Of a DNA stretch of 64,000 bases, positions 46,331 to 59,477 are shown in pieces. Below the pieces are notes generated by a model. It made no database searches. It saw only the letters and a list, made by a program, of their open reading frames with translations, and was not told the origin of the DNA. Every line of letters starts with the position of its first letter. Positions within the stretch are counted from its first letter, which is position 1. The position numbers and the translations under genes are program-made. The stretch covers positions 502,014 through 566,013 of the forward strand of contig VXCM01000908.1 in assembly GCA_014773175.1 (NCBI GenBank). The letters are read 5' to 3'. The stretch is from Lucifuga dentata (Eukaryota > Chordata > Actinopteri > Ophidiiformes > Bythitidae).

Positions 46331-49300
46331 TGTCGGCAAAATTGCACTTACCACACCTCCTTGTAGTAAATTAGATAATTTCTCATTCGGCGACGCTCAT
46401 CTTCAGTAACCGTGATCATAATAAGATCATCGATTCGCACCAATTTTTCTGTGCAGTGCAGGGTCTTGTCTGATGTTGCACGGATGTTATATTTTACTTA
46501 CAATACTTCACAATCCGGTTTGCAGGAATGACAGCAGATGGGAAGAGGACCGGTTGAAACGTTTTCTTTAGAATGCAAAGTTCTTGTTCATAAACAATTT
46601 CAGGAACTGTCACGATAAATAAATGTATGTTGTATTTTAAAACTAGTTTTGGAAAAGCAAGCAAAGAATCAATGAGCCATGTTGACTTTTTTCTTATTAG
46701 CTTTTTTTTAGTATTATTTTTGTCATAGACATAAAATCTATTTTATTTTTCACCTCAGTCTCTTCCCGTTACATGCACAGCTTTCAAATATATGATAAAC
46801 TCATGCAGTATGTATGATGCAGTATGATGCAGTATGTATGTCCTAGTGAGCTTTTATTTTTCCCCTCAAATGCTTCAATTAGTTTTTTGTTTTTCTGTTT
46901 TTTTCCAATCCGGGCTCTGTTGCCACATCAATGTAATATTATTACGTTCACATTTTTGCTAATCTTGACAGAGGTATGTGCCATTTGATAATAAATAAAT
47001 AAAACTAGAGATGCTAAAAAGACATTCTAGTCACTAATTTACGTTTAGTTTTTCCTTAGTAAATATGAATGGGGCACATAACTTTCAGTTGTGTGAAGTC
47101 AGAGCTCACAGAGAGCACTGGAATGCAGCATGAGTGATTTAAATCTCAACAGGTCGCAGCCGCTTCCTGGTGATTTTTAACTCACTTTCAGAGCATTAGT
47201 CTACTTCTAATGTGCATACATAATCAGTATTATGTACACATAATTTATTCCTGACTATTTATTCTCATTCTGTTTAGTATTGAAATTTGATATTTTAAAA
47301 TTAAATGCCATTGGAACGACAAATATGTAGTGTCAAGAGCTAGCCACAGGGTGGCAGGCAAGGATAAATAGCATTCAGGCTTTGACTTCTGTAGGTCACA
47401 AAGAGAATTAGTCATTATCCAATATATTCTTGTAATCCCTTTGCTCATCGTCTTGGTTTAGCTAAATATTCTTTTTTTTTTTGGTTTTGTTATATATATG
47501 CCTTTGTTTGTGTTTGTGCATACATGTCTAACATCCAAAACTTACCTAGTTTGAATAGGATCATATTGTTCATATAGTTACATCATGACAAAACATCATA
47601 TGATTTTGTTTAGTTGGTTTTGTATTATCCTTGTTTCATTTATTTTATAATTTTATATGTTACATTATGTATTTCAAGCATCTACATTGTTTAAACCCAT
47701 TCCTCTGTTGCCCTTTCTGCTTGTATTTTCCCATAACTCAACCAATAATCTCTTTATAGTAATTCTTCTGCAAAAATTATTCTTAAAAATATGATAAAAG
47801 GTGTTATGAGTTATGCCGTAATGTGGTGTTTTTGGCTGACAAGGAGATGATTACTTTCCACTGGAAATAATTATTCAAACCAGTGTCTTTTGAGGTTTTA
47901 GGTGAGGAAGTGTTTCTTTTGCGTACTTATTCATTCATCACCTTTCTGTCATACACACAGACAGACACACAGAGAGGCCCTAGGGCGTGGAGTGCAGGGC
48001 TGCCCAAGGGCAACAGGTGATAAATTATAGAGGCTTCCACTCCGCTACTATCTCTGCTAGTTCCTCCCTGCCTTTGTTCTGCTTTGGCAGATCCCCTCAT
48101 CCTCCCTAGCCTTGTTAAAAGCTCTTTTCACTGAGATTAAAGACAGAGGCTCAGCGTCGTGTGGGGGCATGGATGTTTTCCTAAAGTGGGCAACAAGAAA
48201 GGCTGGTCTGAAAGGTGTGCGGGAGGTAGAAAGAAAAGAGGGTGGGTTTGTCTTCCGTTTACTTTTGTGAGTGCCTCTACCTCATTGTTTCTCTTGTGTT
48301 TTTGTCAGCTTGTCCACTGCAGGTGTCATCATAAGAGGAGACTTTTCTTTGGACCACTGGGTGTACAAGGTCCACTGTGTGTGTCTGTGTGGGTTGTTAG
48401 GTTTTGACCTTGGCCACGCCTGTCACTAACAACTCAGACTAAAGGCAGAAAGGCCTGATGGATTCACATGCTCTTTTAGGGAGACATGCCTGGAGGAAAT
48501 AAATGGAAAGGCCGGGGTGGGGTTGGGTNTGGGGGGTATCAACACAGGAATTAGATCCTTTCATGTCCCAGTCCAGACAGCTTCAAACAAAGATCAGAAC
48601 AGATGTGCTCATGTAGCTTATGGGGGAAGCCCCATGTTAGCCCAAAAACTTCAAGGGCTGTCAGGATCCACAATGTTTACAACAAACAATGAGTCATTTT
48701 CCAGGGAACAATTAGAGTGAATCACCCTGAGACAGGTAAGGTCTGTGGTTTGCAGGCATCGCTGTAAATACAAAGGTGTTCATGACACTGAGCCATCGCC
48801 TATATAGTGAAACAGAGGGATTCCTTATGGCTTGCTGTTTTATATACAGAGTAAACAGCCATAATGTGTGAATGCATTAATGAGTTGAAAGATGTACAAG
48901 GCCTTTGACTGATGGTGTCTACTAGAGTTGAAGAGGCGCTGCAACTGTGGCATACAAGCTCAAATACAAAGCCTAACTGTCAAAACCTGAATGTGGCTCT
49001 CAGACAGAAGCTCGTGTGTGTGGGAGTGCAGAGGGAGAACAGCTCTGATTCAGACCAAGGGGGTGTATTTATGTGCAAGCTGCATTACAAAGTAGCACTT
49101 GTGTAACTGTTTGTTTGTATGTCATGGCATCTACTTCAGTTCCCCGTCTACCTTACTGTACTTCACTCTGTGCTGCCCCATGTAGCAAAGCCTAGTAAGC
49201 TGCTACACATCAGCACAGGCACCCCAGGCTACATGACACGCTAACAGAGCGGGAACCATAGCTAACAAAAAGGCTTTGAATTTGAGAAATGACTAAGAAG

Positions 49301-50226
49301 ATAAGAGAGCATCTTCCAAAGTCATAAGGGTTATATTTAACACTGAAAGCTAAAAGTTCCGCATATCAAGTTGTTATTCATGGATGATGTCTCTTTCATT
49401 TTCCATTTTCCAGAGAGATATACAGTAGTGATGGCTCCCCTAGGCAACTATTAATACACTACATCTATTATTCAACATATATGTTATTAGTTTATTAGTC
49501 TAAATAATTATAAAAGAGAACCACTTGGGCACCTCATAGCACCCATACTCCCAGAATCCAGTGTGACATTAGTCTGTGGCATGTCAACAGTTTGGAGTGG
49601 GCAGCTGCTGGGTCTGTGTAAATGTGACACGTGTTTATCAGTTCCACAGGGAAGTTTTGTATTATCCTGGAAACATATGGAAGGGAGGCATTAGTGGGTG
49701 ATAAAACACAAAGGTGGAAGAGTAGCAGGTAAGAGGCAGAAGAATTTGTGTATGGGTACAAAGTTATGTGGTGGAGAGAAAGGGAAAGGGGAAAGAGGAT
49801 GGGTGAGAGGGAGGTAGATGTGGATAGGGAAAGGTGAAGGGTTAAGAGTGTGGACAGGACAGGCTGTGTTGGTGGGAAAATCCTGCTGACCTCTCCGGTG
49901 ACTGATCACTATCTAAAGCCCAGCAGCATCTTCCTTACATCTGCAGCCATCAGTGCAGAAACTCACCTTTCTTCACCTCCACTCCAGCATTCCAGCTCTC
50001 CTGCTTTTCACAATGTTACAGCCTGCAGGAGAAAGAAAGGAAAGTCTGGAAGAGGAGAGGGGAACACAGTGTTGCTTTTGGGGCTTCGTGGCAATGTTTC
50101 TTGTTTGTTTTTTGGGCTGCAGCAGGCTGATTTCATTTAAAAAAAAATTTAAATTAAAGCCACTACAATCATGGAATCACTCATGTAATTACTAACTGTT
50201 CACATTTGTTTTATGTAGAGACTTGA

Positions 50227-50260
<34 letters not shown>

Positions 50261-50840
50261 CACTTTTCTACACTTTAAGTGACAGGAAAGGAGATAAAAA
50301 AGAGACAGAAGGGGTGAATCATTTGCTGGGGAACAGAAAGGAACAATGTGGCAATGGAAATAAGCATCGTGATACAAAGCATGTTGCTGCTATAGGTTCC
50401 TCTGTGTAAAACCATTCATTCTATTTAAAAAAAAAAATAGAAAGATATTGATAGTAATAATCACTGTCATCATCAGGTGTAGCAGATACAAAACACAGCA
50501 AAAATGATCAAAGATAATGGCCTCAGAACATACTGTACTATCTGACATTACCTGCAATGCAAACATTAAGAGATGAAAAGACATTTTTATGAGGTGTTCA
50601 TACATTTCACCTAACATCAGATTCTTATTTCCACATGTTGCATCAGGCAGACTTATTTACAAGTTTATGTCTAAAATCATAATTGAAAAAGCATTAGCAC
50701 ATGACATTTTAATTAGCAACATGCCCTGATATGTTTTCTCTTAGCTCCATTAAAATCATCAATCACAGTGTCTTATGAAACATTGCCTTATCATCTGCTG
50801 CGAATGCATGCCTGCTGGATGTGACTTGTTAAGGAATCTC
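46330..50840. other. Intergenic, no gene recognised
   Basis: Upstream of rab4b, with no coding signal. A short GATGCAGTAT tandem lies near 46804-46842. From about 47960 to 48150 the sequence is complex, GC-richer and repeat-free, possibly regulatory. N at 48529 lies in a G-rich tract. A 28-base A run sits at 50233-50260. Confidence 0.5.
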
Positions 50841-50846
50841 AGCATG

Positions 50847-51360
50847 TGTGACGGGTGGGGTTTGGACCCAAATGCAGCACACAGTACAACTCCGACAAGT
50901 AAAGTTCTTTAATAGAGCTCTCAGTCCAACACAGAGGCAGGCAGAAAAACTGGCAGGACAAAGTGCCTACACTGACACAGTCAAACAAAGAGTCCAAACG
51001 CAGAGACTGGAATCGGAGTCGGGGACAGAAGGCAGAAGTGATAACCAGGGGGGCGACGAGCAGAATAGTCCAAGACAGGCCGAGTCGGTAACAGAATGTC
51101 AGTCCACAAACAAACGCTGGAGAGTCTTGCATCGAGGATGGCAAAGAACAATCTGGCAAAGGGTGAGTGTGAGACTGGGGTTTAAATCCATGCTTGATTG
51201 GTGCTAATTGGTGACAGCGTCCAAACCTGAAATGAATCAGGCTGATGAACGGAGGTGAGGAACAGAAGACCAGGCGGGCAGAAATGGCAGGTGAGTAGCT
51301 GAGGACCAGGCATGCAGAAATGGCAGGTGAGTGGCTGACCAGACATGCAGAACTGTGACA
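50847..51360 (-). mobile_element. Solo LTR (514 bp), probably Ty3/gypsy-type
   Basis: Read on the minus strand it begins TGTCACAG and ends CCCGTCACA, the 5'-TG...CA-3' form of an LTR. It is bounded by a perfect 5-bp target duplication, GCATG, at 50842-50846 and 51361-51365. A minus-strand ATTAAA followed by AAGAACTTTACTTG suggests the LTR polyadenylation region. Sequence such as CTGCATTTGGGTCC is common in fish LTR copies. No internal retroelement sequence flanks it, so it is a solo LTR left by recombination. It also holds an internal 36-bp near-duplicate around 51280-51340. Confidence 0.8.
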
Positions 51361-51369
51361 GCATGATGT

Positions 51370-52760
51370 CATTCACAATGTCTGGAATTCATGCAGGGCA
51401 GATTTCCTGTGAAGATCATCTTGCGGGTTCCCCAGGGTAAAGAGTGAAAGGCTAGCCAGGGGCCCCACATCTCTTCTCTAAATCTGACTGTCAGAGCTCT
51501 GTCTGCTTCGTGTTTAGACATCGCTTCTTCTCATTTCCACTCCATCACAGCAAATATGAGAAACTCATATTTCTTCATTTGAGGGTATTTTGCAAATGTG
51601 CTTGTCAGTTCATCTTTCAGCACACACTTACCAAAAAGACCCCTGAAGAAAACACCAGGCCTTTCAGAAACACGCCAGGCTGCACACACATAAAAGGTGA
51701 TGCTTGCTTTCCTTTGCACGGTGTGTGTATGTGTGTGCACAGAGGAATTCTTGCTGCCCACAGAACCTCTTTACCTACTATCTCTGACTATTGCAGAGTA
51801 TATATGTGGAGCAAAAACAAACTATATAATACTACAACTGAAATATTAGTTACTCAATCTGTCTTTGATGTTATCTTTTCCTTCCCTGACTTGCTTTCTT
51901 TGCCGCTCATATCTCAGAGGTTATCTCTCAGGTTCTCACTGAGTGTTATATACCTCCCTCAGGCTCAAATATACGCCAAACCCTCTTTCTTTCTCTTTCC
52001 TCTCACACCTGTCAGCAAGCCTGAGAATTCATCTTCTCCATACAGATATAATCCCACAATTATTTGATTCTTTCACCATGTTATGTATGTTGTATAGTCT
52101 ATTTTACTCTCTCTGTTATTCCCCATTATTCACTTCAGTCCCTGTATGAAGTAAATATGAATGCTGCATAAATCTCTGCCCAGAGGGATAATTATGTACT
52201 GAATTCTTTAATGATTACTGAGCAGTGAATGAAATAAAGTCTCTTTAACCACTCTAAAAGTGAAGTTGAAATATAAAAATATATATATAAAAAAAAAAGG
52301 TAAGGACAATAGGTAATATTCAGGTCAGTGCAGCTTGTCTGTAGTTAAATCTTAAACTGTTTATGCAAATGGAGGCCCCTTTGCATGTTTGCGCATGCCC
52401 TTGGCCTATCCTGCAGAGAGAGAGAAAACAGTCACTCCCTAAGGATGATGTCAGGGCCCTGATGGATGATATCATTGACCAAGACACCCATATGTCCACA
52501 AATCAAAAAGTTGTCTTCAGACATCCGCTCTGTCTCAACAACCTGGCACAGTTTCACTGGAATTACTCACTGTAGAATTGTTAGGAAGTTCTAAGTGCAT
52601 TTTTTCTTTTCCTTTCAGTGCAGAGTCCTACTGTAGTTTTATGGGACAAGCTGCCAGCGCACAAGGTACGCGCAGACATAAAGCTATATGTCATTCGAAC
52701 TGTTCAGGAATGATTATGCTGAACTTTGAACTAAGTTTCCAGACACTGTCCTCCTTTACT
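51370..52760. other. Intergenic, no gene recognised
   Basis: A 185-codon open frame at 51510-52067 shows no domain and is rich in chance-like CA/TC codons. A short exon-like piece lies at 52619-52665. Confidence 0.45.
52619..52665 (+). other. Possible 47-bp exon
   Basis: Strong acceptor TTTTCCTTTCAG and a plausible donor CAAG|GTACGC bracket 47 bp that are open in one frame (AESYCSFMGQAASAQ). No family is recognised and no partner exons were found. Confidence 0.15.
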
Positions 52761-52766
52761 GTAAAT

Positions 52767-52950
52767 CATGTTCTTACTGGTTCAAACAACAAAAATGAAG
52801 GAGAAAAAAAAAAAAAAANAAAAAAAAAAAAAAAATCCAGACTCAGGCTTGTAAAGTCATCTTGTAAAGTCATCATGTTCTTACTGGTTCAAACTACAAC
52901 AGTGAAGGAAAAATAAATAAATCCAAACTCAGGCTTGTAAAGTCATCTCA
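52767..52950. repeat. Diverged tandem duplication, period about 107 bp
   Basis: CATGTTCTTACTGGTTCAAA recurs at 52767 and 52874, each followed by an A-rich stretch and ACTCAGGCTTGTAAAGTCAT. The copies differ at several bases, so this duplication is real, although N at 52819 makes the A run length unreliable. Confidence 0.75.
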
Positions 52951-52959
52951 GTGGCTACT

Positions 52960-55160
52960 GTTGTAGCCACAGGGCTAACACAACTTACCTTTCACACAAT
53001 GTGAAAACATCATTGTAAGACCTGTCAACAGGCTTCAGCTTCACTTTAGTGATCTCATGTAACTGTATTTATTGTTAGACAAGACTACTCATGAAAACTG
53101 TTGTAATTAAATTGTAACAAAAGTAACAATAGTAAAGTTAAATAAGAAAAGTAATGTAAAAGTAAATGTTTCAGTGTGGATGTCTTATGACTTATTTGAA
53201 TAAAAATAAGTTACAGATTTCAGTGTTAAAGTATTATAAATTCATTAAACATATAATGTAATAAATGTCTACATATATTTAAATAGAAGTGGTGTGGAAA
53301 GGTTTAGCCTGTTAATGTCCTAATTCAAACTCACAAAAATCCCCTTCTGCAGAGAGGGTCATTGACCTCAGTGAGGCAGGTTAATCTCTGGCTAATAGAA
53401 CACTCAAAGGTCCAGGTGTGTTACACCTGTGCTTTGGTCAAACTGCCTGTGTGGGTGAGCGAGCGGGAGCCCTCCCCTCCACCACTCTGCCCCCTCCTTT
53501 GCTCTCCTTAAAGCTCCTCTAATTGTGTCCTGATCCCATATTCCCTCCAAAAGCTCAATACACAAACTGAGCTCCACCTCATGCTGCTGCTCTGCTCTCC
53601 CCCCATTCTAAGCTGGTCCTTTATTCATAAGCAGATGAATGTGTACTGTATTAGTGTGGATACATGTGTAAATGTAAAAGTACAATAAAGTATTGGCCAA
53701 GCAATCATACATACTCTCATTTCTTCACTTAATCCCGCAAAAAGAACAGGCTGAGAGTGTTCTCTAACAGGAAGGGAATGGAAATAATCATGAATTTTAC
53801 TTATTAAGCACCTTTTCAATTAAAAAAAAAAAGTGTGTCAGAGAACAGCAGAACCAGAAAACAATAAAAACAAGAGTTGTGAAAAACAGAGATCAGTGGA
53901 AAAAGAAACTAAGCCAAAGCATTTTGTTTTAAAGGTGATTTAAGACTTAATCTCCCTGCTCTTTCAGCCTGGAAAGAAAAGTTATCTTCCTGAGGGTCTT
54001 ATGCAACAACTTAAACAGCACAAACCTTGAATGTAGTTAATAAAATCTACAAATTATGACCACTCAATTGATTATAAAGTATAAGTCAACTGTAAATCAG
54101 TGCAGCAAGGGTATATTAGAGTTTATGGCCTTGCTGTGGGTTTCTGTATGAGCTCTATGTGAAACTTCTGAGCCAAAACTAGAGATTTACAGCGGTTTAA
54201 ACAACATGATGTGATGACATGGATTGCTTTTACAGGGTCAGTAAAGGATAAAAATCCCTCACTCTGGTGGGCTGGTGATGATAAAGCCTTGTCCCCTCAC
54301 TTGCAGTTGCTCTTCCTCTTAAACACCACGATCTGTGCAAACAGAACTGCAAACCTGGAGTGTGTCTTTACGCATTTAACCACTTATTCATTAACTCTCC
54401 CTCTCAGCCTTGTGTCCCCAATGCAAAGACAGGCTACAGGCATGTCATCTTGGTTTAATTAAAGTGCTAAACTTTACACACACACACACCCTCACCCTCA
54501 CCCCTCTCCCTCGCTCTTTATCCTCCATTTTCCTAAATACCTTCCTGAGGTTTTTCTTCCTGGAAGGGTTGAGACTGGCTTGACTGATGTACTGCCTTAA
54601 AAGACTCTCAATTAATAAAGCTAAACCCCGGCACAACAGTTGGCCTTTAGAAGCCTTGGATTAGATTAGCCGGCCACGCCGCTCTAAGTGACTCGCCTCC
54701 AGGGGTTTGAATGGTGGCTGAACAGGACACAATGCAGCAGAGGGATTATCTATTGTAGAAGTGACAAGTTTAGAGGCTGAGGTCAGGAGTCCCTTTATGC
54801 TCACCTGGGAAAGTGGCAATTTAGTTGAACCCTTCCCTAGTTACTATGACAACAATGTTTCACTCTACCACCCACTCCCACCTCAGCCACCCAGCGTATA
54901 CACACACATGCACACATACGCAAAAATGGAGAAAGGTAACTAAGTAAATTGAGTCAGAAAATGTGCATTAGTCTAGTTTTGAGGTAGATTTTCTTTTCTT
55001 TTGTTTTTCCAGAGTATTCCATCTTTTCTTTAGTATGTATGGAGACTTCAGTTTACTCCACTACAATTAAAGGTACAATCTATACTCCATGAAAACAAAA
55101 GGGTCGCCCCATCACCAAAACTTAAACTTTTACTTTTAATGGTAATGAAATATGTTCCAA
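52960..55160. other. Intergenic, no gene recognised
   Basis: No coding signal. The segment 54590-54760 is complex and repeat-free with GGATTAGATTAG cores, a possible regulatory element. Confidence 0.4.
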
Positions 55161-55165
55161 CCACT

Positions 55166-55166
<1 letters not shown>

Positions 55167-55209
<43 letters not shown>
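55167..55209. repeat. (AC)n microsatellite
   Basis: About 21 AC units. Confidence 0.95.
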
Positions 55210-55211
<2 letters not shown>

Positions 55212-58140
55212 CACACACACACATGTCTAAACATGCGTCACACCATATTTCACTCAATTCTATCATGTCTTTTGTACTTCCTGTTTTGCCTCTCCTCACT
55301 ACTTTCATCCAATGTTCTCATACTGAATTCATCCAGTTTAAGACACTTAATTTTTGACAAACCTGCCCATCACTGGAGACAAAAGCGGAATTAATGGTTA
55401 GACAGTTTCTCTACAGGGATCTCTCACCAGGACACCCACTCCCCCTTCCCAAATCCCCCTTGAGACAGAAACAAATAACCTCCACTGAGCCATCTCAGCA
55501 GGAGGCTTCAGCATTGAAGATCTACTGATTGTGTTTCCATGTCCGTGTGTCTGTGCAGCTGATGGCCTATGTGGAAAAGACATAGGGACCTTTTGGTTGG
55601 TCTCTTTGCTTTAAAGTGTGATTTTTACCTCACAGTAAGACAATGAGAACACATGGACAACATGTGAGTGTTGGTACCTCACAACATGCCTGCACCATCT
55701 CACGTGTAAAGTTTTCAATTAAGCACAGTTAGTTTCTCATTTAAATGTAGTATTGATTATATGCCAAGACAAATATCACCATAATGTTATGATTGAAGTG
55801 GAAACTGTGGAAACTCCTCCCACGGATGTAACTAGTAGCAACGGAGTACACAGCATATGAAAAGTTCATAGCTAAATAATTTTCAAACAATGGAAGACAG
55901 TGTTCAGACAGAAAATGTCTAGTGAGTGGTGATTTCAAGAAAGGAGAAATTTACCTGTCAAAAATGAATAATAAAGGAAGATCAAGAGGAGGCAACATCT
56001 CTTTGACTGTGTGAGTGTGTGTGTGAGTGTGTGTGTCTGTGGGTGTATGAATGGAAGATTATTTGGGATTTGTAGCCATGCTGAATCAGCTCCCATTCAT
56101 GAAACAAAATTGCAGGCAACCCTGGTGACCTAACGTCCTATACTTCACACTCACATATTGCTTATGTGTATTAGCATGTGTGTTGATTGTATGTTTTTCT
56201 GTGTGTTGTGTGTGCGTGTGTGTGTGTGCTCATTTCCTCAGTAATCTCTTAATCATAGACCGCCCACCTGGGGGCTACAGCCCCTGTTTTCACAGCAATC
56301 ACTTTCCATGATGTCACTTCCCCTCTCATAATCCCCACAACACACACACATGCACACACGCACACACACACACGCGCACCTAATTCCCACATAAAACAAA
56401 GCAATAAATCTGTCCACTTGGAAAAGCTCCAGTCAAACCTTTTCTTCTGCTTTGAACCTAAAAACGTCAGATTCGTGTGTTGTGAAGTTTTCTTCCTTGA
56501 CTTGATTATGATTAATTACATCTCTGAAAATGTTTTAGGTCTTTTATTTTGCCCTTTATCCAAAAAACCCCGCAAAACAACACACTCTTGCCAGCACAGT
56601 GCACATTCTCAACTAAACATGTGTTAGGAAGAAGTGCTAAAACACTGCAGATGTATAGCTTCATAGCTGTATAGCCTATAGTCTCTCCTCCTGTAAACAA
56701 CAACTGGAGTATATGACTATGATTATGCCCCCCNCCCCTCCCCCACAGCTAAATGTTTGGTTGCGTTCAGCCTCGTGTTAATAGTGGAACTGCACTGTCA
56801 TAAATGTTCCCTTTTGTATGAGATTCTAACGCAAATCTGTCACCACATATGGATTTAGGTTGCAGGAATGCGTTTTGCAATGATAATGGCATGTTTATAG
56901 ATTGTCTGTGCATGTATATGTACATGTACACAGACAGACAGTGTTCGGCAGAAAACAGAATCCAAAACAAAGTCACAGCAATAAATAAAGATTTATTGTA
57001 TCTTATAAATTATCAAGTTTGTATGGCTAATGTGTCGGCCTAACTTATACATCCAGAAGAAACAGAGCAACATGAGCACACCACTGCAGTCCTTTTTTGA
57101 GAATATTCGCCCATGTTGTATTTCTGTTAGAACAGTCAGCTCCAGATAAAAATGTCGCACGGCTTGCTAGATGTTGGGCAGATTGCGAGCATTGGTTTCT
57201 TTGCTGAAAGCAGAAGCTTTCACGTTTATATTTGAAAGTTTTCATTGAGGATTTGGGAGAACTGACTATGTGGAGTTGTAAACCAAAGCAGTGAGCTGAA
57301 AGTGGTGTGTTTTAGGTTGATTTTCAGTGGGATCACTACTACTAGCACCCCTTCTTTACAGGGAGTCATTTGATTTAGTAATAATATCAAAACTATAATG
57401 CAACTGTAAGTAGATGTATTTACATAGATTAATGTATATTTAATAATTTATTCTTTTCAACGGTATATAATAAATACCTTTTTTTGACCAGTACTAGAAT
57501 ATAAGAGAGTTACAGGATAATTATAATCAGACAGAACATCCATGCCATCAAAATCTGGAAAATGACACAATATATCATATGACAATACATGTTTCAAACT
57601 ATGCAAAAAGACATTTACAGTGTGTGTTCTCATAAACTTTATCCTTACAGTTTCTTCCTGACAAATTCTAATTATTGCCAGTTATTCTGAATACACTTGG
57701 TACAGCCTAGGGAAGTTTAAATGAGTTTGAGTGGTATTAATAAGCTCAGTGTTCATGCTTCCAGATCAAGTCGGTGTGTCTGTGCAAGGTGGCATCATAC
57801 TGTCTCAGTTAGCTTTCATAGCTGTTATTATCACAGATTTCCTGGCTCAGCCCAGGTATTATCTGCCAAATGGCTTGTTATTCTCCACTGGACAGAACCA
57901 AGACCGTGATTTATAAAATACACAGCAATTTGCTAGTAAAACAACCAGCTTCTACTCACCATTCAGATAAATCACTTTAAGCCCCTTTGACACAGCACTG
58001 GCTAGACAGTCCCTAATAAATGCTTCATGTTAACACACACTCATTGAGGGATCTAGGTTGCCACACACATATACAAACATCAGACACATTCATACACATA
58101 CGCACATGAACAGAGACAAATGCATACACAATCGACCCCT
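55210..58140. other. Intergenic, no gene recognised
   Basis: Scattered short CA and TG runs (near 56210-56230 and 56340-56375) and an N at 56734 in a C tract. No coding signal that I trust. Confidence 0.5.
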
Positions 58141-58149
58141 CATCCTGTA

Positions 58150-58450
58150 AGGCGTCTCCGCTGATCCTCTCAGCCTAAGCCAGTCTGCTCTGCCTCCTTC
58201 TCAACCCAAACAAAGTTATGTTTGGAGAAAAAATTGGTCCAATAAATCAAAACTGTAACCGACACCAGCACACGCCTGCTTTCCTTTGTCCTGCTGACCC
58301 CAGGAGCCCCATTAACCGGTGCTAGTGGGGTCCAGAAGGAAATGGAACAGCCTCAACTCCTTCCTCTCTTCCTGGCCTGGCTAAGCGCAGCACACAGCAT
58401 GACACGTTTCCCACACACTATCGGGGTTCACCTCTGACCTCTGACCCTAA
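58150..58450. promoter_or_regulatory. Candidate regulatory element with triple DR1 nuclear-receptor site
   Basis: About 300 bp of complex sequence ending in TCACCTCTGACCTCTGACCC (58428-58447). On the minus strand this is GGGTCA, AGGTCA and AGGTGA, each separated by one base: three hexamers at DR1 spacing. DR1 sites are bound by HNF4, COUP-TF, RXR homodimers and PPAR-RXR. Function here is inferred. Confidence 0.4.
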
Positions 58451-58877
58451 GGAGGGGGGGGAATTTTGGTATGGGGGACCACCCACTTGGGCTCTTAGGG
58501 GCTCCCCCTGGGGAAGGGAGTGGAGCTAAGACATTGAAGCACAGCATTATAATGGGTTAGAGAAGCTGATGGTGATGGGAGAGAAGATCAGAGACGTGTA
58601 TTTGGTGAAGGGGTTAAACTGGAGTGGAAGAAAGGATGGGAGGAAAGCGCAGAGGAGGGGAGAAAGGGGCTTTAACACTGGTGAATGGGTGTTGGGGTAA
58701 CTAAGTGCTTCACTAAATGACAGATAAACAATGACATCTTGGGAAATGCTCATTCTGAAGTGTGTGTTTATAGGTGGCATCTTAATTGATTTTGTTATTT
58801 GCTGCTCTGTATCTGAGAAAAATCAATCACAGCTGCTGCTGGAGGATACAGTGATAACATTCACACAGGAGTGTGTA

Positions 58878-59072
58878 GGATTGATGGACTGAAGATAGAG
58901 TGTAGTGGCTCCATCCCCAGGGTTTAAATCTCGCTTTATCACCTTCTAAATAATGCTCCGAGGGCATTCTTTCANGGATTGATGGACTGAAGATAGAGTG
59001 TAGTGGCTCCGTCCCCAGGGTTTAAATCTCGCTTTATCACCTTCTAAATAATGCTCCGAGGGCATTCTTTCA
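58878..59072. repeat. 97-bp duplication around a single N, probable assembly artefact
   Basis: 58878-58974 and 58976-59072 match over 97 bp apart from one base (CCATCC against CCGTCC), with N at 58975. The one difference could be an allelic variant between two haplotype contigs. Confidence 0.82.
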
Positions 59073-59176
59073 GGCAGGACGGCCGCCCAGTAAAGCTGCC
59101 AGATTGCACCGACACATCATCAGGCTGTAAAGTCTCACTCATTGTACTGAAACAATGTGGGATAAGTCATTCACAT

Positions 59177-59477
59177 TTCATGTTTATTTTTTAATCAAAG
59201 AAAAAATCAAATACACAACAATATTTACACAATATTTAACCTAGAAATTAAAATGACAGTGCCTTCTACAATCATGCATTAGTATTAGCAGGTGAAATAT
59301 TGAATTTTAAGGTGAATGTACAACATTCACAACATTTGATTTTGAAAGATTAGAGGATTAGGAAACACAAAAAACTAAAATATGGTTCTATGTTTTGAAA
59401 ATGGCTGTCAGTAACATAACATGTGTGCAGTTGTATTTATTTGGCTCAAACATGCAAAATCATCAGAATGGACCTTT
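59177..59477. mobile_element. Long-inverted-repeat MITE family, copy C (partial)
   Basis: Its right part closely follows copy A: TTTGATTTTGAAAGATTAG, GGCTGTCAGTAAC, TTGGCTCAAACATGC and an end at TGGACCTTTAAA. The left arm is missing or beyond recognition. Confidence 0.65.

Noticed and set aside
50839..51372. 177-codon minus-strand open frame
   Set aside because: It coincides with the solo LTR and is not a retroelement protein frame.
51510..52067. 185-codon plus-strand open frame
   Set aside because: Composition follows the local TC/CA-rich DNA and no domain is seen.
52417..52575. Protein-like frame after CTGCAG (KQSLPKDDVRALMDD)
   Set aside because: Looks exon-like at first, but there is no acceptable donor and no recognised family.
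57721..57916. Short frames with a hydrophobic stretch near a CTTCCAG acceptor
   Set aside because: Only about 60 codons, no donor or partner exon, and the hydrophobic look is common in AT-rich DNA.
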